Shown here in pieces: positions 8,481 through 16,606 of a stretch of 64,000 bases of DNA. The stretch lies in assembly GCA_016795365.1 (NCBI GenBank), contig JAEUHN010000029.1:304866-368865 (forward strand), given 5' to 3'. Under the pieces are notes generated by a model. That model saw nothing but the letters and a program-made list of their open reading frames with translations. It ran no database searches and had not been told where the DNA came from. This stretch comes from Verrucomicrobiaceae bacterium. GTDB taxonomy: Bacteria; Verrucomicrobiota; Verrucomicrobiia; Verrucomicrobiales; Verrucomicrobiaceae. The position numbers and the translations under genes are program-made. Numbering within the stretch: the stretch's first letter is position 1; each line of letters starts with the position of its first letter.

Positions 8481-9729
8481 CTCGGAGTCCACACTGCTCA
8501 GGCTTTGCGAGCATCAGACGACGGGAGTGACCTGGACGGCTGACACTCGTGAGGCAGTCGCGAACGCAGCGACCTCATGGGCACAGGCGCATCAGCTTTC
8601 GCAGCCGCCTCTGACCTTCGAAGGCAGTGGTGGCTGCACTTTGCGAACGCAGCAGTTCGTCGGTGTGGTGGAGGCTGGCGGTGTGCGTGTGGAGATCTAC
8701 CCGAAGCTCGATGCGTCTCTCGTTAAGGACCAGATCGTGGATGAGAATCGCGCCCGCACCGTGATGGCGAATCTCCTGTGGCTCCTGGAGGAGTCTGGAT
8801 ACGATGGCCTCGTGGACGCGGGCGATGCATCCGTGGAGGAATCCCCGGACACCATATCTGATCTGCTGGCATGGTTGTTTGCCCGGCGCTTGCGTGATCA
8901 ACTGAGCATCGGGATGCCACACGACTACCTGTCGATGCATGATGACCTGCCGTTCAAGCGTGGTCGAATCCAGTTCACGCGCCAGGCGACGCAACTCTTC
9001 GGACGCCCCGACATGCTCGCGTGCGAGTGGGATGAGTTCAGCCCCGACACACCTCTCGCCCGTTTGCTTCGCTGCGCCACCGAGGCGCTGCTCGCCCGCG
9101 TGCGATTGCCTGGCGCGGCGGCCGATCTTCGCGATGCTCTGGCAATGCTGGATGACGCCCAGTCCGTTCATCCTCTGGAAGCACTAAGCACCTCCACTCA
9201 GATTCGGTGGTCGCGATTGAATGCCCGCTGGCGTCGATGTCATGATCTTGCTCAGGCAATCCTTCGTGGACTGGGGCGTGAACTTCATGCCGGTGGAACT
9301 GAGAGCTTTGTGTTCCTGATCGATATGAACGCCCTCTTCGAAAGCTACTGCGCCCGGTGGATTGAGGAACGTTTCCGGGTGCCGGTCCGCACGCAGGTGT
9401 TCCTGGGTCGGCTGTTGCTTCGCGAGCAGCGATCACTCCACCAATACGCTGACTTCCTGTGGCGTGATCGCACGCAGGGTCTGTGGGTGGGAGATGCCAA
9501 ATACAAGATCAGCACGCGCGATGACTGGCCCAAGATCGACGACGTGCGCCAGATGATCTGCTATGGCCAGCTGGCCGCAATCCGGGAAGGGAGCGCACCC
9601 GGATCACTGATGCTTTTGTATCCATCCACGACAGATGAACGCGCGGAGCAAGTGAGCACGTTCGATCAACAAGCGCTCACGCTTCAGCCGGTGCGAGTGA
9701 CGCGTCCACAGGTGGCGAGTTCAGCATGA
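8473..9729 (+). CDS. mcrC: McrC-type endonuclease subunit
   Basis: The gene encodes 418 residues from ATG 8473, which overlaps the mcrB stop by eight bases; a GTG at 8464 is an alternative start. McrC is the nuclease partner that binds the McrB hexamer and stimulates its GTPase. The family opening (VEAGGVRVEIYPKL) lies in the N-terminal part. A PD-(D/E)xK-type active site is visible near residues 322-346 as YADFLWRDR followed by GLWVGDAKYK, supplying Asp, Asp and Lys. The gene ends nine bases inside the convergent maf gene, so there is no room for a separate terminator. Confidence 0.92.
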   Translation: MADSESTLLRLCEHQTTGVTWTADTREAVANAATSWAQAHQLSQPPLTFEGSGGCTLRTQQFVGVVEAGGVRVEIYPKLDASLVKDQIVDENRARTVMANLLWLLEESGYDGLVDAGDASVEESPDTISDLLAWLFARRLRDQLSIGMPHDYLSMHDDLPFKRGRIQFTRQATQLFGRPDMLACEWDEFSPDTPLARLLRCATEALLARVRLPGAAADLRDALAMLDDAQSVHPLEALSTSTQIRWSRLNARWRRCHDLAQAILRGLGRELHAGGTESFVFLIDMNALFESYCARWIEERFRVPVRTQVFLGRLLLREQRSLHQYADFLWRDRTQGLWVGDAKYKISTRDDWPKIDDVRQMICYGQLAAIREGSAPGSLMLLYPSTTDERAEQVSTFDQQALTLQPVRVTRPQVASSA

Positions 9730-10299
9730 TTCGCTGAATCCTCGTCTCGCAAGGGCTGCCCTCACTTCATCCATCGGCAGTCCAATGACATTCGTCAGCG
9801 AGCCCCTCACGCACTCGATGATGAGGTCGCCATGGTCCTGGACGGCATAGCCACCAGCTTTGTCGAGGACATGCACCTTGGAGTGATACTCTGCCACGAG
9901 ATCATCGGTTAGGGCTCGAAACGTCACGTCCGTAATCACGGCGAAGGTTTCCAAGTCACCATCGCGCGCGATGGCCACGCCTGTGCAAACCTGATGCGTG
10001 CGACCTGAGAGCTTGTGCAGCATGGTGCGGCCTTCGTTGAGATCGGCGGGCTTGGCGAGAGGTTCGCCGTTGATGTAAACAAGCGTGTCCGCAGCGAGCA
10101 CTGTAGCTCCGGGGTGCAGTGTGGAGATAGCCAGGGCTTTCCTTCGAGCATTCTCAATGGTCAGCGCGTCACACGTGAACGCGGGATCGTGAGCTTCTTC
10201 AACATCGGGGCTCACGACCTCAAAGGCGTAGCCAACCTCCCGCATCATCTGAACACGACGAGGTGATGCCGAGGCAAGGATCAATTTCGATGCACTCAT
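9721..10299 (-). CDS. maf: Maf-like nucleoside triphosphate pyrophosphatase
   Basis: This 192-residue cytoplasmic protein has the Maf/ITPase-like fold and hydrolyses non-canonical or modified nucleoside triphosphates; it has also been linked to septum-formation control. The signature ASASPRR sits at the N-terminus, with AADTLVY and KPADLNEGRTMLHKLSGRTHQV in the middle and YAVQDHG near the end. The length is normal for the family. The start overlaps by four bases (ATGA) the stop of the small lipoprotein gene upstream, so the two are co-translated. The 3' end overlaps mcrC by nine bases on the opposite strand. Confidence 0.95.
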   Translation of the reverse strand: MSASKLILASASPRRVQMMREVGYAFEVVSPDVEEAHDPAFTCDALTIENARRKALAISTLHPGATVLAADTLVYINGEPLAKPADLNEGRTMLHKLSGRTHQVCTGVAIARDGDLETFAVITDVTFRALTDDLVAEYHSKVHVLDKAGGYAVQDHGDLIIECVRGSLTNVIGLPMDEVRAALARRGFSESC

Positions 10300-10511
10300 C
10301 GCTGGCGCTCGATGAGCAGGACTTCGCGTGCCTGGACGAGAGCATCGCGATCATGCTCATTGCGGTAACGATAGTAGCCCGTCTTGCTCTGAAACTCAGG
10401 CTCCTCAAGTGCAGTCAGTTCTCTGCCATCTTTGAGCTGAATGTGCCATGACTGGCTGCTGCAAGAAGCAAGTAACATGGACAGTGCGAGTAGTGGAAAC
10501 AGGCGGTGCAT
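10296..10511 (-). CDS. small YgdI/YgdR-like lipoprotein
   Basis: This 71-residue protein starts at 10511 (MHRLFPLLALSMLLASC); an upstream in-frame ATG at 10553 would spoil the signal sequence. The lipobox LASC predicts lipidation at Cys17. The mature part (WHIQLKDGRELTALEEPEF, then GYYRYRNEHDRDALV and VLLIERQR) resembles the small SH3-like YgdI/YgdR (DUF903) fold. Function is unknown for this family. It is the first gene of a two-gene unit with maf, joined by an ATGA overlap. Confidence 0.78.
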   Translation of the reverse strand: MHRLFPLLALSMLLASCSSQSWHIQLKDGRELTALEEPEFQSKTGYYRYRNEHDRDALVQAREVLLIERQR

Positions 10512-10582
10512 GGTGAAAGTAGGACCGTAAAGAAGTAAAAACGTTCGCGCCATACCGCAAGCGGGTTAACTGTCGCCCCCAA

Positions 10583-11170
10583 ATGTCAGCCGCAACATTC
10601 GCCCGCGAGTTTCTCCGCAATTGGAAGGATACCGGGGCTATTGTGCCATCATCACGGGCGCTGGCGCACCGGATGATCGAAGCAGCGAATGTGCCACACG
10701 CCCGGCGAGTCCTGGAATTGGGGCCAGGAACGGGGGCGATCACGGAAGTCATCCATGATTGCCTGCCGTCGAGCGCACAGTTTTTGGGGCTCGATCTGAA
10801 TGAAGTGTTCGTGCGCCAGTTGCAGCGTCGTTTCCCCAATCACGAGTTTGTCTGCTCGGCGGCGCAGTCGTTCGACTTCGACTCCTGGCTCAATCATGGC
10901 GAAGGCTTTGATGCCATCGTGAGCGGCCTGCCGTGGACGGCATTCCCGCACGCTCTCCAGATCGACATCCTGCAGCATGTCCTGCCACGACTGGCTCCCG
11001 GCGGATGCTTCGTGACCTTTGCCTACTGGGGGCTGCACCTGCTGCCAGGAGGACGGCATTTCCGTGAGTTGCTTCAGCGTCAGCACGGAACCACGCTGCG
11101 CACCACTTCCATCGTTTGGCGCAATACGCCACCAGCGTTCGTTTACGTGGTGCAACGCTCACGGAACTGA
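10583..11170 (+). CDS. SAM-dependent methyltransferase, phospholipid N-methyltransferase-like
   Basis: This 195-residue class I methyltransferase resembles the PmtA/COG3963 group and the related rRNA adenine dimethylases. The SAM-binding glycine loop is VLELGPGTGAITEVI near residues 43-57, the acidic end of strand 2 is FLGLDLNEVF, and motif IV appears as IVSGLPW. The opening, AREFLRNWKDTGAIVPSS, is typical of the phosphatidylethanolamine N-methyltransferase-like group. Likely substrates are therefore membrane phospholipid head groups, but the exact substrate cannot be read from the sequence. It is divergent from the lipoprotein-maf unit. Confidence 0.8.
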   Translation: MSAATFAREFLRNWKDTGAIVPSSRALAHRMIEAANVPHARRVLELGPGTGAITEVIHDCLPSSAQFLGLDLNEVFVRQLQRRFPNHEFVCSAAQSFDFDSWLNHGEGFDAIVSGLPWTAFPHALQIDILQHVLPRLAPGGCFVTFAYWGLHLLPGGRHFRELLQRQHGTTLRTTSIVWRNTPPAFVYVVQRSRN

Positions 11171-11221
11171 GGACGATCTGCTGCGTTCGCTTGGCGTCGG
11201 GAGTCCGGTAGCAAAAGCTCC

Positions 11222-11258
11222 AAACAAAAGCGCCTTCGACCGCTGGGATCGAAGGCGC
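11222..11258 (-). terminator. intrinsic terminator of the Sel1-repeat gene
   Basis: A perfect 10-bp stem (GCGCCTTCGA at 11230-11239 with TCGAAGGCGC at 11249-11258) has a 9-base loop. Read on the minus strand it is followed by TTTTGTTTG, 31 bases beyond the stop of the Sel1-repeat gene. Confidence 0.8.
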
Positions 11259-11288
11259 CGATGAGATCAGAAGATCAGACGAAAGGAA

Positions 11289-13007
11289 TTACTTGGTGCC
11301 CTTCTTCGACTTCGAGGAAGACTCCGTGCTGGAAGCCGCAGGCGCAGGTGCTGCTGCTCCGCCGCTGGTCATCTTCGCCTTCTTGTCTTCGTAGTCTTTC
11401 TTGGCTTGGGCGAAAGCAGTCTTGTCCTTGCTCAGCTCGCCTTCCAGCTTGTCGCGATACTTCTTGGCATCCTCGTTGCCGTTGGAGGCATCCACTGCAA
11501 GAGCGGCATAGAGCCATGCCTTGCCGAGGTTCTTCGGAAGGCTGCCGCCGCCACGCTCATAGATCTGAGCGAGGTTGACCATGGCCTGGGGAAGACCTGC
11601 ATCGGCAGCTTCACCATACTGGGCAGCAGCAGCAGCGATGTTTTGTTCCATGCCCACGCCATTTTCGAGCATCGCACCATAGACGAGCTTGGCCTGAGGA
11701 AGACCTGCCTTGGCGGCACGCTCATACCACGCACCAGCGGCCACGACATCCTGACCAACGCCTGCGCCCTGCTGATAGTAGGTCGCAAGGCGATAACCTG
11801 CGGCTGGCACACCCTGCTGGGCAGCGCGCTGAACGAGAGCGAAGGCCTTGTTCAGATCCTTGTCAACGACGGTGCCAGTTTCATAGAAGACGCCAACGAA
11901 GTAGAGTGCCTGAGGAATGTTGTTCTGCGCGGCAAGGCGATACCACTGAAGAGCGGCGGCGGGGCTGGGAGCCACAGCGATGTCATCAGGCTTGATGTCT
12001 TTGACATCCTTCTTGTCCTTGGCGCTGTCTTTTACGTAGCCGGTCTGGCTGGCATTGCCCATCCAGAGCTGAGCGGCTCCATCGTTGGCACGAGCTGCAG
12101 TAAGGTAGTGCTCAAGGGCCTTGTCGAGGTTGCGAGGCTGATCGCCGAGACCGTTCTCGTAGATCTGACCAAGCAGGCGGTGTGCGGCGGCGCTGCCTTT
12201 TTCGGCGGCCTTGTTGAACATATCGAAGCCCTTCTTCGGGTCCTTGCCTTTGCCATCCTGGCCCTCACCCACGAAAAGGAGAGTAGCGAGGTCGTTCATC
12301 GCGGGAGCGAACTCCTGGGCTGCGGCTTGCTCGAGGTAGCTCTTGGCCTTGGCTTCGTCAGCCTTGAGTTCTTCCTTTGTGGTGCCGTCCGCGCCTTGGG
12401 ATTGAAGACCCTTAGCGTAGATCTGGGCAAGGCTGTAGGTGGACTGTCCGTCGTTGGCTTTGCTGCCCTGCTCGAACAGTGACAGCGCTGCCTTCGTGTC
12501 TTGATTGACGCCAGCGGCGGGAACGCCCGAGAGCGTCAGCTGCGCGAGCAGACGACGAGCGGCGGCGTTGTCCTTTTTCTCGGCGGCTTGCACGAGTTCC
12601 ACGGCGCGCTTCACCTTGTCGGTGTCCTGTGGGAAGTTCTGGAGGAGAATGCCACCGAGTTCTGCCATCGCAGGAACGTTGCCACCCTTCGCTGCCTTCT
12701 CATAGGTGTTGAGCACCTGCTGAATGCTGAACTGCTGGCCCAGCACTCCAAGACCTGCCCAACGGGCAAGGCAGTAGCTGGCATCCGCTCCATCTTCACC
12801 ATCTTTGGCGGCGAGGTCGTTGATGGCCTTCACGGCTTCAGCGGAAGCTTGATTGATATCGCCTCCCTTGCCTTGGGTGATTTCTTTGGTCGCCTTGTCG
12901 AGGGTTTCCAGAGCTGTCTTGACGCCCGGGCTGCGGATGTCGGCTGTGTCGATGCCCGCAACGGTGACGAGTGCGGCGAGTTGGAGTTTTAATGCTGCTA
13001 GCAACAT
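11289..13007 (-). CDS. Sel1-repeat (TPR-like) protein
   Basis: The protein has 572 residues from the start at 13007 (MLLAALKLQLAALVTVAGID); the frame continues upstream but that part is not protein-like. The N-terminus is a probable signal peptide or anchor. From about residue 100 to 540 it is built of Sel1-type alpha-helical repeats; examples are AMAELGGILLQNFPQD, PAMNDLATLLFVGEGQ, AHRLLGQIYENGLGD and AGYRLATYYQQGAGVG, with the A/G pattern that defines SLR modules. The C-terminus is Lys/Ser rich. Sel1 proteins are scaffolds for protein-protein contacts, often at the envelope. The partner here is unknown. A good terminator follows. Confidence 0.9.
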   Translation of the reverse strand: MLLAALKLQLAALVTVAGIDTADIRSPGVKTALETLDKATKEITQGKGGDINQASAEAVKAINDLAAKDGEDGADASYCLARWAGLGVLGQQFSIQQVLNTYEKAAKGGNVPAMAELGGILLQNFPQDTDKVKRAVELVQAAEKKDNAAARRLLAQLTLSGVPAAGVNQDTKAALSLFEQGSKANDGQSTYSLAQIYAKGLQSQGADGTTKEELKADEAKAKSYLEQAAAQEFAPAMNDLATLLFVGEGQDGKGKDPKKGFDMFNKAAEKGSAAAHRLLGQIYENGLGDQPRNLDKALEHYLTAARANDGAAQLWMGNASQTGYVKDSAKDKKDVKDIKPDDIAVAPSPAAALQWYRLAAQNNIPQALYFVGVFYETGTVVDKDLNKAFALVQRAAQQGVPAAGYRLATYYQQGAGVGQDVVAAGAWYERAAKAGLPQAKLVYGAMLENGVGMEQNIAAAAAQYGEAADAGLPQAMVNLAQIYERGGGSLPKNLGKAWLYAALAVDASNGNEDAKKYRDKLEGELSKDKTAFAQAKKDYEDKKAKMTSGGAAAPAPAASSTESSSKSKKGTK

Positions 13008-13171
13008 AGTAGGGTTGGTGGTGGGGATGAGGGCGCTTTTGACCCGCAGAGATTGGGAGCGTTCATTTTGTGCTAGATTGACTATGTAAATCAAGTTTTT
13101 CCTCGTCTTTAACGTGCACTTGCCACGTCGGCCCTTGCGGGCAGGGGTAAAAACCACACTGTCGGCGGCTC

Positions 13172-14887
13172 ATGCCACTGAGCACCGCCCAAGCGACCCG
13201 CACCCTCGCGAACGCCCATTTCTCGACCTTGGTGCAGTCGCTCGTCACTCATCTGAAGCAAAAGCGGCTCCTGGTTTTCACGATCACAGCCTTCCTCACC
13301 GGCTACACTTTGGCCGCCTATTTACTGGTCTCCCGAGGGCTGCAATTCGTGAATAGCGTGCCATTGCTGGGCCCCATTTTGACCGACCGTCTGGTGTTTG
13401 TGCTGTTCTTTTTCTTTTTCTCAATGCTCGTGATCTCGAATGCCACGATCACCGGGATGGGGCTGTTTAAGAGGCGCGAGACGAGTTGGTTGCTCTGCCT
13501 GCCCCTATCGTTCCGCAGCCTTGTGTTGTGGAAAACGCTGGAGGGCATGGTGCTGGCGAGCTGGGGTCTGCTGCTGCTCAGCGCCCCCATTCTGGCCGCG
13601 ATTGGCAAGCTCTTCGATTCACCACCGAGCTACTACTTCTGCACGCTACCGGCACTGCTGTGCTTGGTCACCGTGGCGTCCAACTTCAGTTCCTGGATCC
13701 TCTTGGCAGTGATCCGGTGGATCGGCCGACGCTGGGTGAAGACCATTGCTGCGGCGGCTCTCGCAGGCCTAGTAACCACGGCGATTTTTATGTGGCCCGA
13801 GCGTCATGTGCATGGGCAGACGATCGACATCGCGGCGAATGTCGCTCAAATCCTGAAGCACACGGACTTCTTCACTTATCCGCTCCTGCCCAGCAGCTGG
13901 GTGGCCGAGACGGTGCTCGCTGCGGGACGAGGTGCCTTGCCCCTGGCGGGTTTTTACAACCTCATCCTGCTGAGCTATGCGCTCGTTTCACTGGTCGTCA
14001 CCGTTCAGTTCGCTGGCCGCATGTTTTATCCTGCATGGACGCAATCCCTGCAACCATCTGCGACGAGCAAGAAGCTGGCGCGCCTGCGCTCCGCAGGAGG
14101 TCCCCGATGGTTTCAATGGCTCCCCATCCCAGCAATTGACCGCTCTTTGATCCTCAAGGACATCCGCACCTTTTTACGCGAGCCAGCTCAATGGGGACAG
14201 ACGGTGCTCGTGTTTGGCCTGCTGTTTCTCTACACGATCAACCTCCGACGCATCGTCTTCGACTACCATGACCCGTTCTGGAGCATGGTGACGAGCTATC
14301 TGAACCTCCTCGTCTGTAGCCTGTCTCTCTCCACCCTCACCACCCGGTTCATCTTCCCCCAGATCAGTCTGGAAGGCCATCGCCTGTGGTTGCTCGGCAT
14401 GTCGCCCGTGCCCATGACGCGCGTGCTTGGAACCAAACTCAATCTCACCGTCTTCGTCACCGGCACCCTGACCACTCTCCTCACGATCATCTCCTGCTTC
14501 ACGCTCGACATGCCGTGGGAGCGGACGCTGTTTTTCCTGATGGCGATCCTGCTGCTGACGACTGGATTGAACTCGCTGGCCTTGGGCCTCGGTGCCCTGT
14601 TTCCCGATTTTCGAGAGCAGAATCCGGCGAAGATTGTCTCCGGGTTCGGAGGCACGCTCTGCCTGATTGCCAGCTTCATTTACATCGCCGCCTGCGTCAG
14701 CATCGCACTGCTGCCAGCCTTGCCTGACCTCCGGCCTGGGCAGCCCGTGGCTTCACTGAGTGTGAGAATTCAAAAAGAGCTCTTGAGTATGGGCGGTATT
14801 TTGATTCTAACCATTGTGTTTGGCTGGCTCCCTTATCGGCTAGCGCAAAAAAAGATAAAAAATCTGGATTATTTTGGGAAAGTCTGA
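13172..14887 (+). CDS. polytopic membrane protein, ABC-2 type permease-like
   Basis: This 571-residue protein has about ten to twelve hydrophobic segments, for instance LVFVLFFFFFSMLVISNATI, LALGLGALFPDFREQNPAK near the end and a last helix GGILILTIVFGWLPYRLA. The segment GLGALFPDFREQNPAKI resembles the loop found in putative ABC-exporter permeases. No ATPase gene lies beside it, so either it borrows an ATPase encoded elsewhere or it is not an ABC component. The following gene starts 31 bases downstream. Confidence 0.65.
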   Translation: MPLSTAQATRTLANAHFSTLVQSLVTHLKQKRLLVFTITAFLTGYTLAAYLLVSRGLQFVNSVPLLGPILTDRLVFVLFFFFFSMLVISNATITGMGLFKRRETSWLLCLPLSFRSLVLWKTLEGMVLASWGLLLLSAPILAAIGKLFDSPPSYYFCTLPALLCLVTVASNFSSWILLAVIRWIGRRWVKTIAAAALAGLVTTAIFMWPERHVHGQTIDIAANVAQILKHTDFFTYPLLPSSWVAETVLAAGRGALPLAGFYNLILLSYALVSLVVTVQFAGRMFYPAWTQSLQPSATSKKLARLRSAGGPRWFQWLPIPAIDRSLILKDIRTFLREPAQWGQTVLVFGLLFLYTINLRRIVFDYHDPFWSMVTSYLNLLVCSLSLSTLTTRFIFPQISLEGHRLWLLGMSPVPMTRVLGTKLNLTVFVTGTLTTLLTIISCFTLDMPWERTLFFLMAILLLTTGLNSLALGLGALFPDFREQNPAKIVSGFGGTLCLIASFIYIAACVSIALLPALPDLRPGQPVASLSVRIQKELLSMGGILILTIVFGWLPYRLAQKKIKNLDYFGKV

Positions 14888-14893
14888 TATTTC

Positions 14894-14915
14894 GGAGGTG
14901 TTAACCAATACCTCC
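14894..14915 (+). promoter_or_regulatory. hairpin carrying Shine-Dalgarno-like bases before the coiled-coil gene
   Basis: GGAGGT (14894-14899) can pair with ACCTCC (14910-14915) across a 10-base loop. The hairpin lies between the permease stop and the ATG at 14918. The GGAGG is too far from the ATG (about 19 bases) for standard use unless the fold changes the spacing, so translational control is possible. Confidence 0.35.
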
Positions 14916-14917
14916 CT

Positions 14918-15595
14918 ATGGCTAGAAAATCCGCCACGCTTTCCGCTCCTTCTGCACCCGAAAAAGAAGCCGATTCCGATCTGCTGATTTTCGAAGAAGC
15001 AGACGAATTCCTGACCAGCCGTGCGCCGGCTCCCATGGAAGAAGTTCAGGCCAAGGTAAAAGAGGCTCAGGAGGAACTCCTCCACCTCCGCCTGCGCCAG
15101 GAAGAAATCCAGCGTCAGCAGGAACAGCTGGAATTGATTCGCCAAAAGCAGGAGCGCTTCGCCCGTGGCAAGCGTGAGTTGCTTGAGAAGATGGGCCGTG
15201 CTTCGACCAGCATTGAGGGGGAACTCTACAGCACGCAAAAGCTGGTAGAGGAACTCACGATCACCCAAGACAACCTCAATCGTCACCTGGACGTGCTCCG
15301 CGGCCTGCAGCCCGAAAAATGGCAGCGCCACCAGGTGGACGAGGAACTCGACCTTGCTCTGGCCGCCATCGAGGAAGCCCGCACCGACTTCGCCAAGTCA
15401 TCGCGTCGTCTCGACGCGCTTCGTCCTGCCCCCACTGACGATGCCAACGAGTCCACCGCTCCAGCGCCAGCTGCGGATCCGCTTTTCCAAGGCGATGACA
15501 CCGTCGCCTGGCTCAAGCGTGGTGCCGCTTTCATCGCCGCCCCAATGCTGGCAGCAACCATCATCGGCCTGATCATCGCCCGCGTGCTTTTCTAA
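14918..15595 (+). CDS. tail-anchored coiled-coil protein, hypothetical
   Basis: This 225-residue protein is not recognised as a named family. Residues about 40-110 form a highly charged heptad-rich coiled coil (many Glu, Gln, Arg, Leu), and residues about 120-170 are also helical. The only hydrophobic segment is at the extreme C-terminus, from about residue 203 to 225 (AAFIAAPMLAATIIGLIIARVL), which makes it a tail-anchored membrane protein facing the cytoplasm. The region before the anchor is Pro/Ala rich. It follows the permease gene and precedes another small basic single-pass protein, so the three may form one membrane-associated unit. Confidence 0.75.
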   Translation: MARKSATLSAPSAPEKEADSDLLIFEEADEFLTSRAPAPMEEVQAKVKEAQEELLHLRLRQEEIQRQQEQLELIRQKQERFARGKRELLEKMGRASTSIEGELYSTQKLVEELTITQDNLNRHLDVLRGLQPEKWQRHQVDEELDLALAAIEEARTDFAKSSRRLDALRPAPTDDANESTAPAPAADPLFQGDDTVAWLKRGAAFIAAPMLAATIIGLIIARVLF

Positions 15596-15619
15596 AACCA
15601 TCCACCGCCCACTCCCACT

Positions 15620-16006
15620 ATGGCTGCCACGAATGTCCGCATGAACCGCTCCCAGGGGCGCTCCGCTAAAGATATGGCCAAGTCCGCGACCGCACCCCGC
15701 TCGGCGCGCACCAAGGCAGCCAAGGCAACCCCTTCACCCGCCGATTTGGATGACCGCATCAAGCACCTCGAGTGCTACATCGCCTCCGCGTCCGCCGCGA
15801 ATCGGACCCATCGCGCGATGATGGCCGACTACGTGCCCGCCGAGGAGGCCCGTCGCACGCGATCGAAGTCCACCCGCCGCCCGATGCACACCATGCAACT
15901 GGCGCGCCGCCGTTCGGCAGCACTCTTCATGCAGGTCATCATTCTGGTGACCATGATCGCAGCCGCCGTTGGCTGGATGAATCAGAAGTTCCACTTCTGG
16001 AACTAG
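15620..16006 (+). CDS. small basic single-pass membrane protein, hypothetical
   Basis: This 128-residue protein has a very basic, Arg/Lys/Ser-rich N-terminal half, a short helical stretch (LDDRIKHLECYIAS) and one C-terminal hydrophobic helix (AALFMQVIILVTMIAAAVGW). The topology parallels that of the upstream tail-anchored coiled-coil protein, and the 24-base gap suggests one transcript. I recognise no family. The composition of the basic half resembles nucleic-acid- or membrane-surface-binding tails, but no function can be assigned. Confidence 0.65.
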   Translation: MAATNVRMNRSQGRSAKDMAKSATAPRSARTKAAKATPSPADLDDRIKHLECYIASASAANRTHRAMMADYVPAEEARRTRSKSTRRPMHTMQLARRRSAALFMQVIILVTMIAAAVGWMNQKFHFWN

Positions 16007-16012
16007 CTCCAC

Positions 16013-16480
16013 TCAGTAGCCCAGCGTTGCCAGCAGTCGGTCCAGCTCCTGCTGAAACACGGGCACGTCCTCCGCAGGTGGCTTGTAACCTGGCTCGGGA
16101 GCCCTCATGCCGAGACGGCCCATCTGATCGATGAACCAGCCCGCTGTCTTGGCATCGCTGAAGGTCACCTTGCCACTCACCATGGCACCGGGGATCGCGA
16201 GTTCATCCACGGTCACCGTGACTCCGCCAGCAGCCTCAGGTGCTGCAGGGTCAGCCATAGGGGCCGCAGCTGGCGGGGCTTCCTGAGGTTCGTCGGCCTT
16301 GGGCTGCTCACGAGGCTTGTCCTTGATCTTCACCTTCAAATCCAAAAGCAGGAGACGGGCGTCGAGGTAGGTGATGGTGAGACTGAACTGCTGCTTCAGA
16401 CGATGCTGGATGTCATTCAAGGTCGCGCCTTCTTCGGCCCATTGCTGGACTGCGGCGAGTTGTTCAGGAGTCAAGGTCAT
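16013..16480 (-). CDS. conserved-looking hypothetical protein with Pro/Ala linker
   Basis: This 155-residue protein has two parts. The N-terminal 55 residues (LTPEQLAAVQQWAEEGATL, then LNDIQHRLKQQF) look like a small helix-turn-helix-like domain that could bind DNA or protein. A Pro/Ala/Glu linker (about 60-85) joins it to a C-terminal domain with VTVTVDELAIPGAMVSGKVTF and DAKTAGWFIDQMGRLG. No signal peptide is seen. It is convergent with the preceding small membrane protein (6-base gap) and divergent from the SNF2 helicase gene. Function unknown. Confidence 0.65.
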   Translation of the reverse strand: MTLTPEQLAAVQQWAEEGATLNDIQHRLKQQFSLTITYLDARLLLLDLKVKIKDKPREQPKADEPQEAPPAAAPMADPAAPEAAGGVTVTVDELAIPGAMVSGKVTFSDAKTAGWFIDQMGRLGMRAPEPGYKPPAEDVPVFQQELDRLLATLGY

Positions 16481-16606
16481 GGGCGCATGGTGACGAGTCA
16501 GTTTCGATAATCAAAGCATAAACAAATCGAAGCCACGGTTGCCCGAGCGTGCTGCCTGTGTATCAAGTTCATCCCCCTGGCCCAGGGGATGCTCTCGCCG
16601 CCCCCC

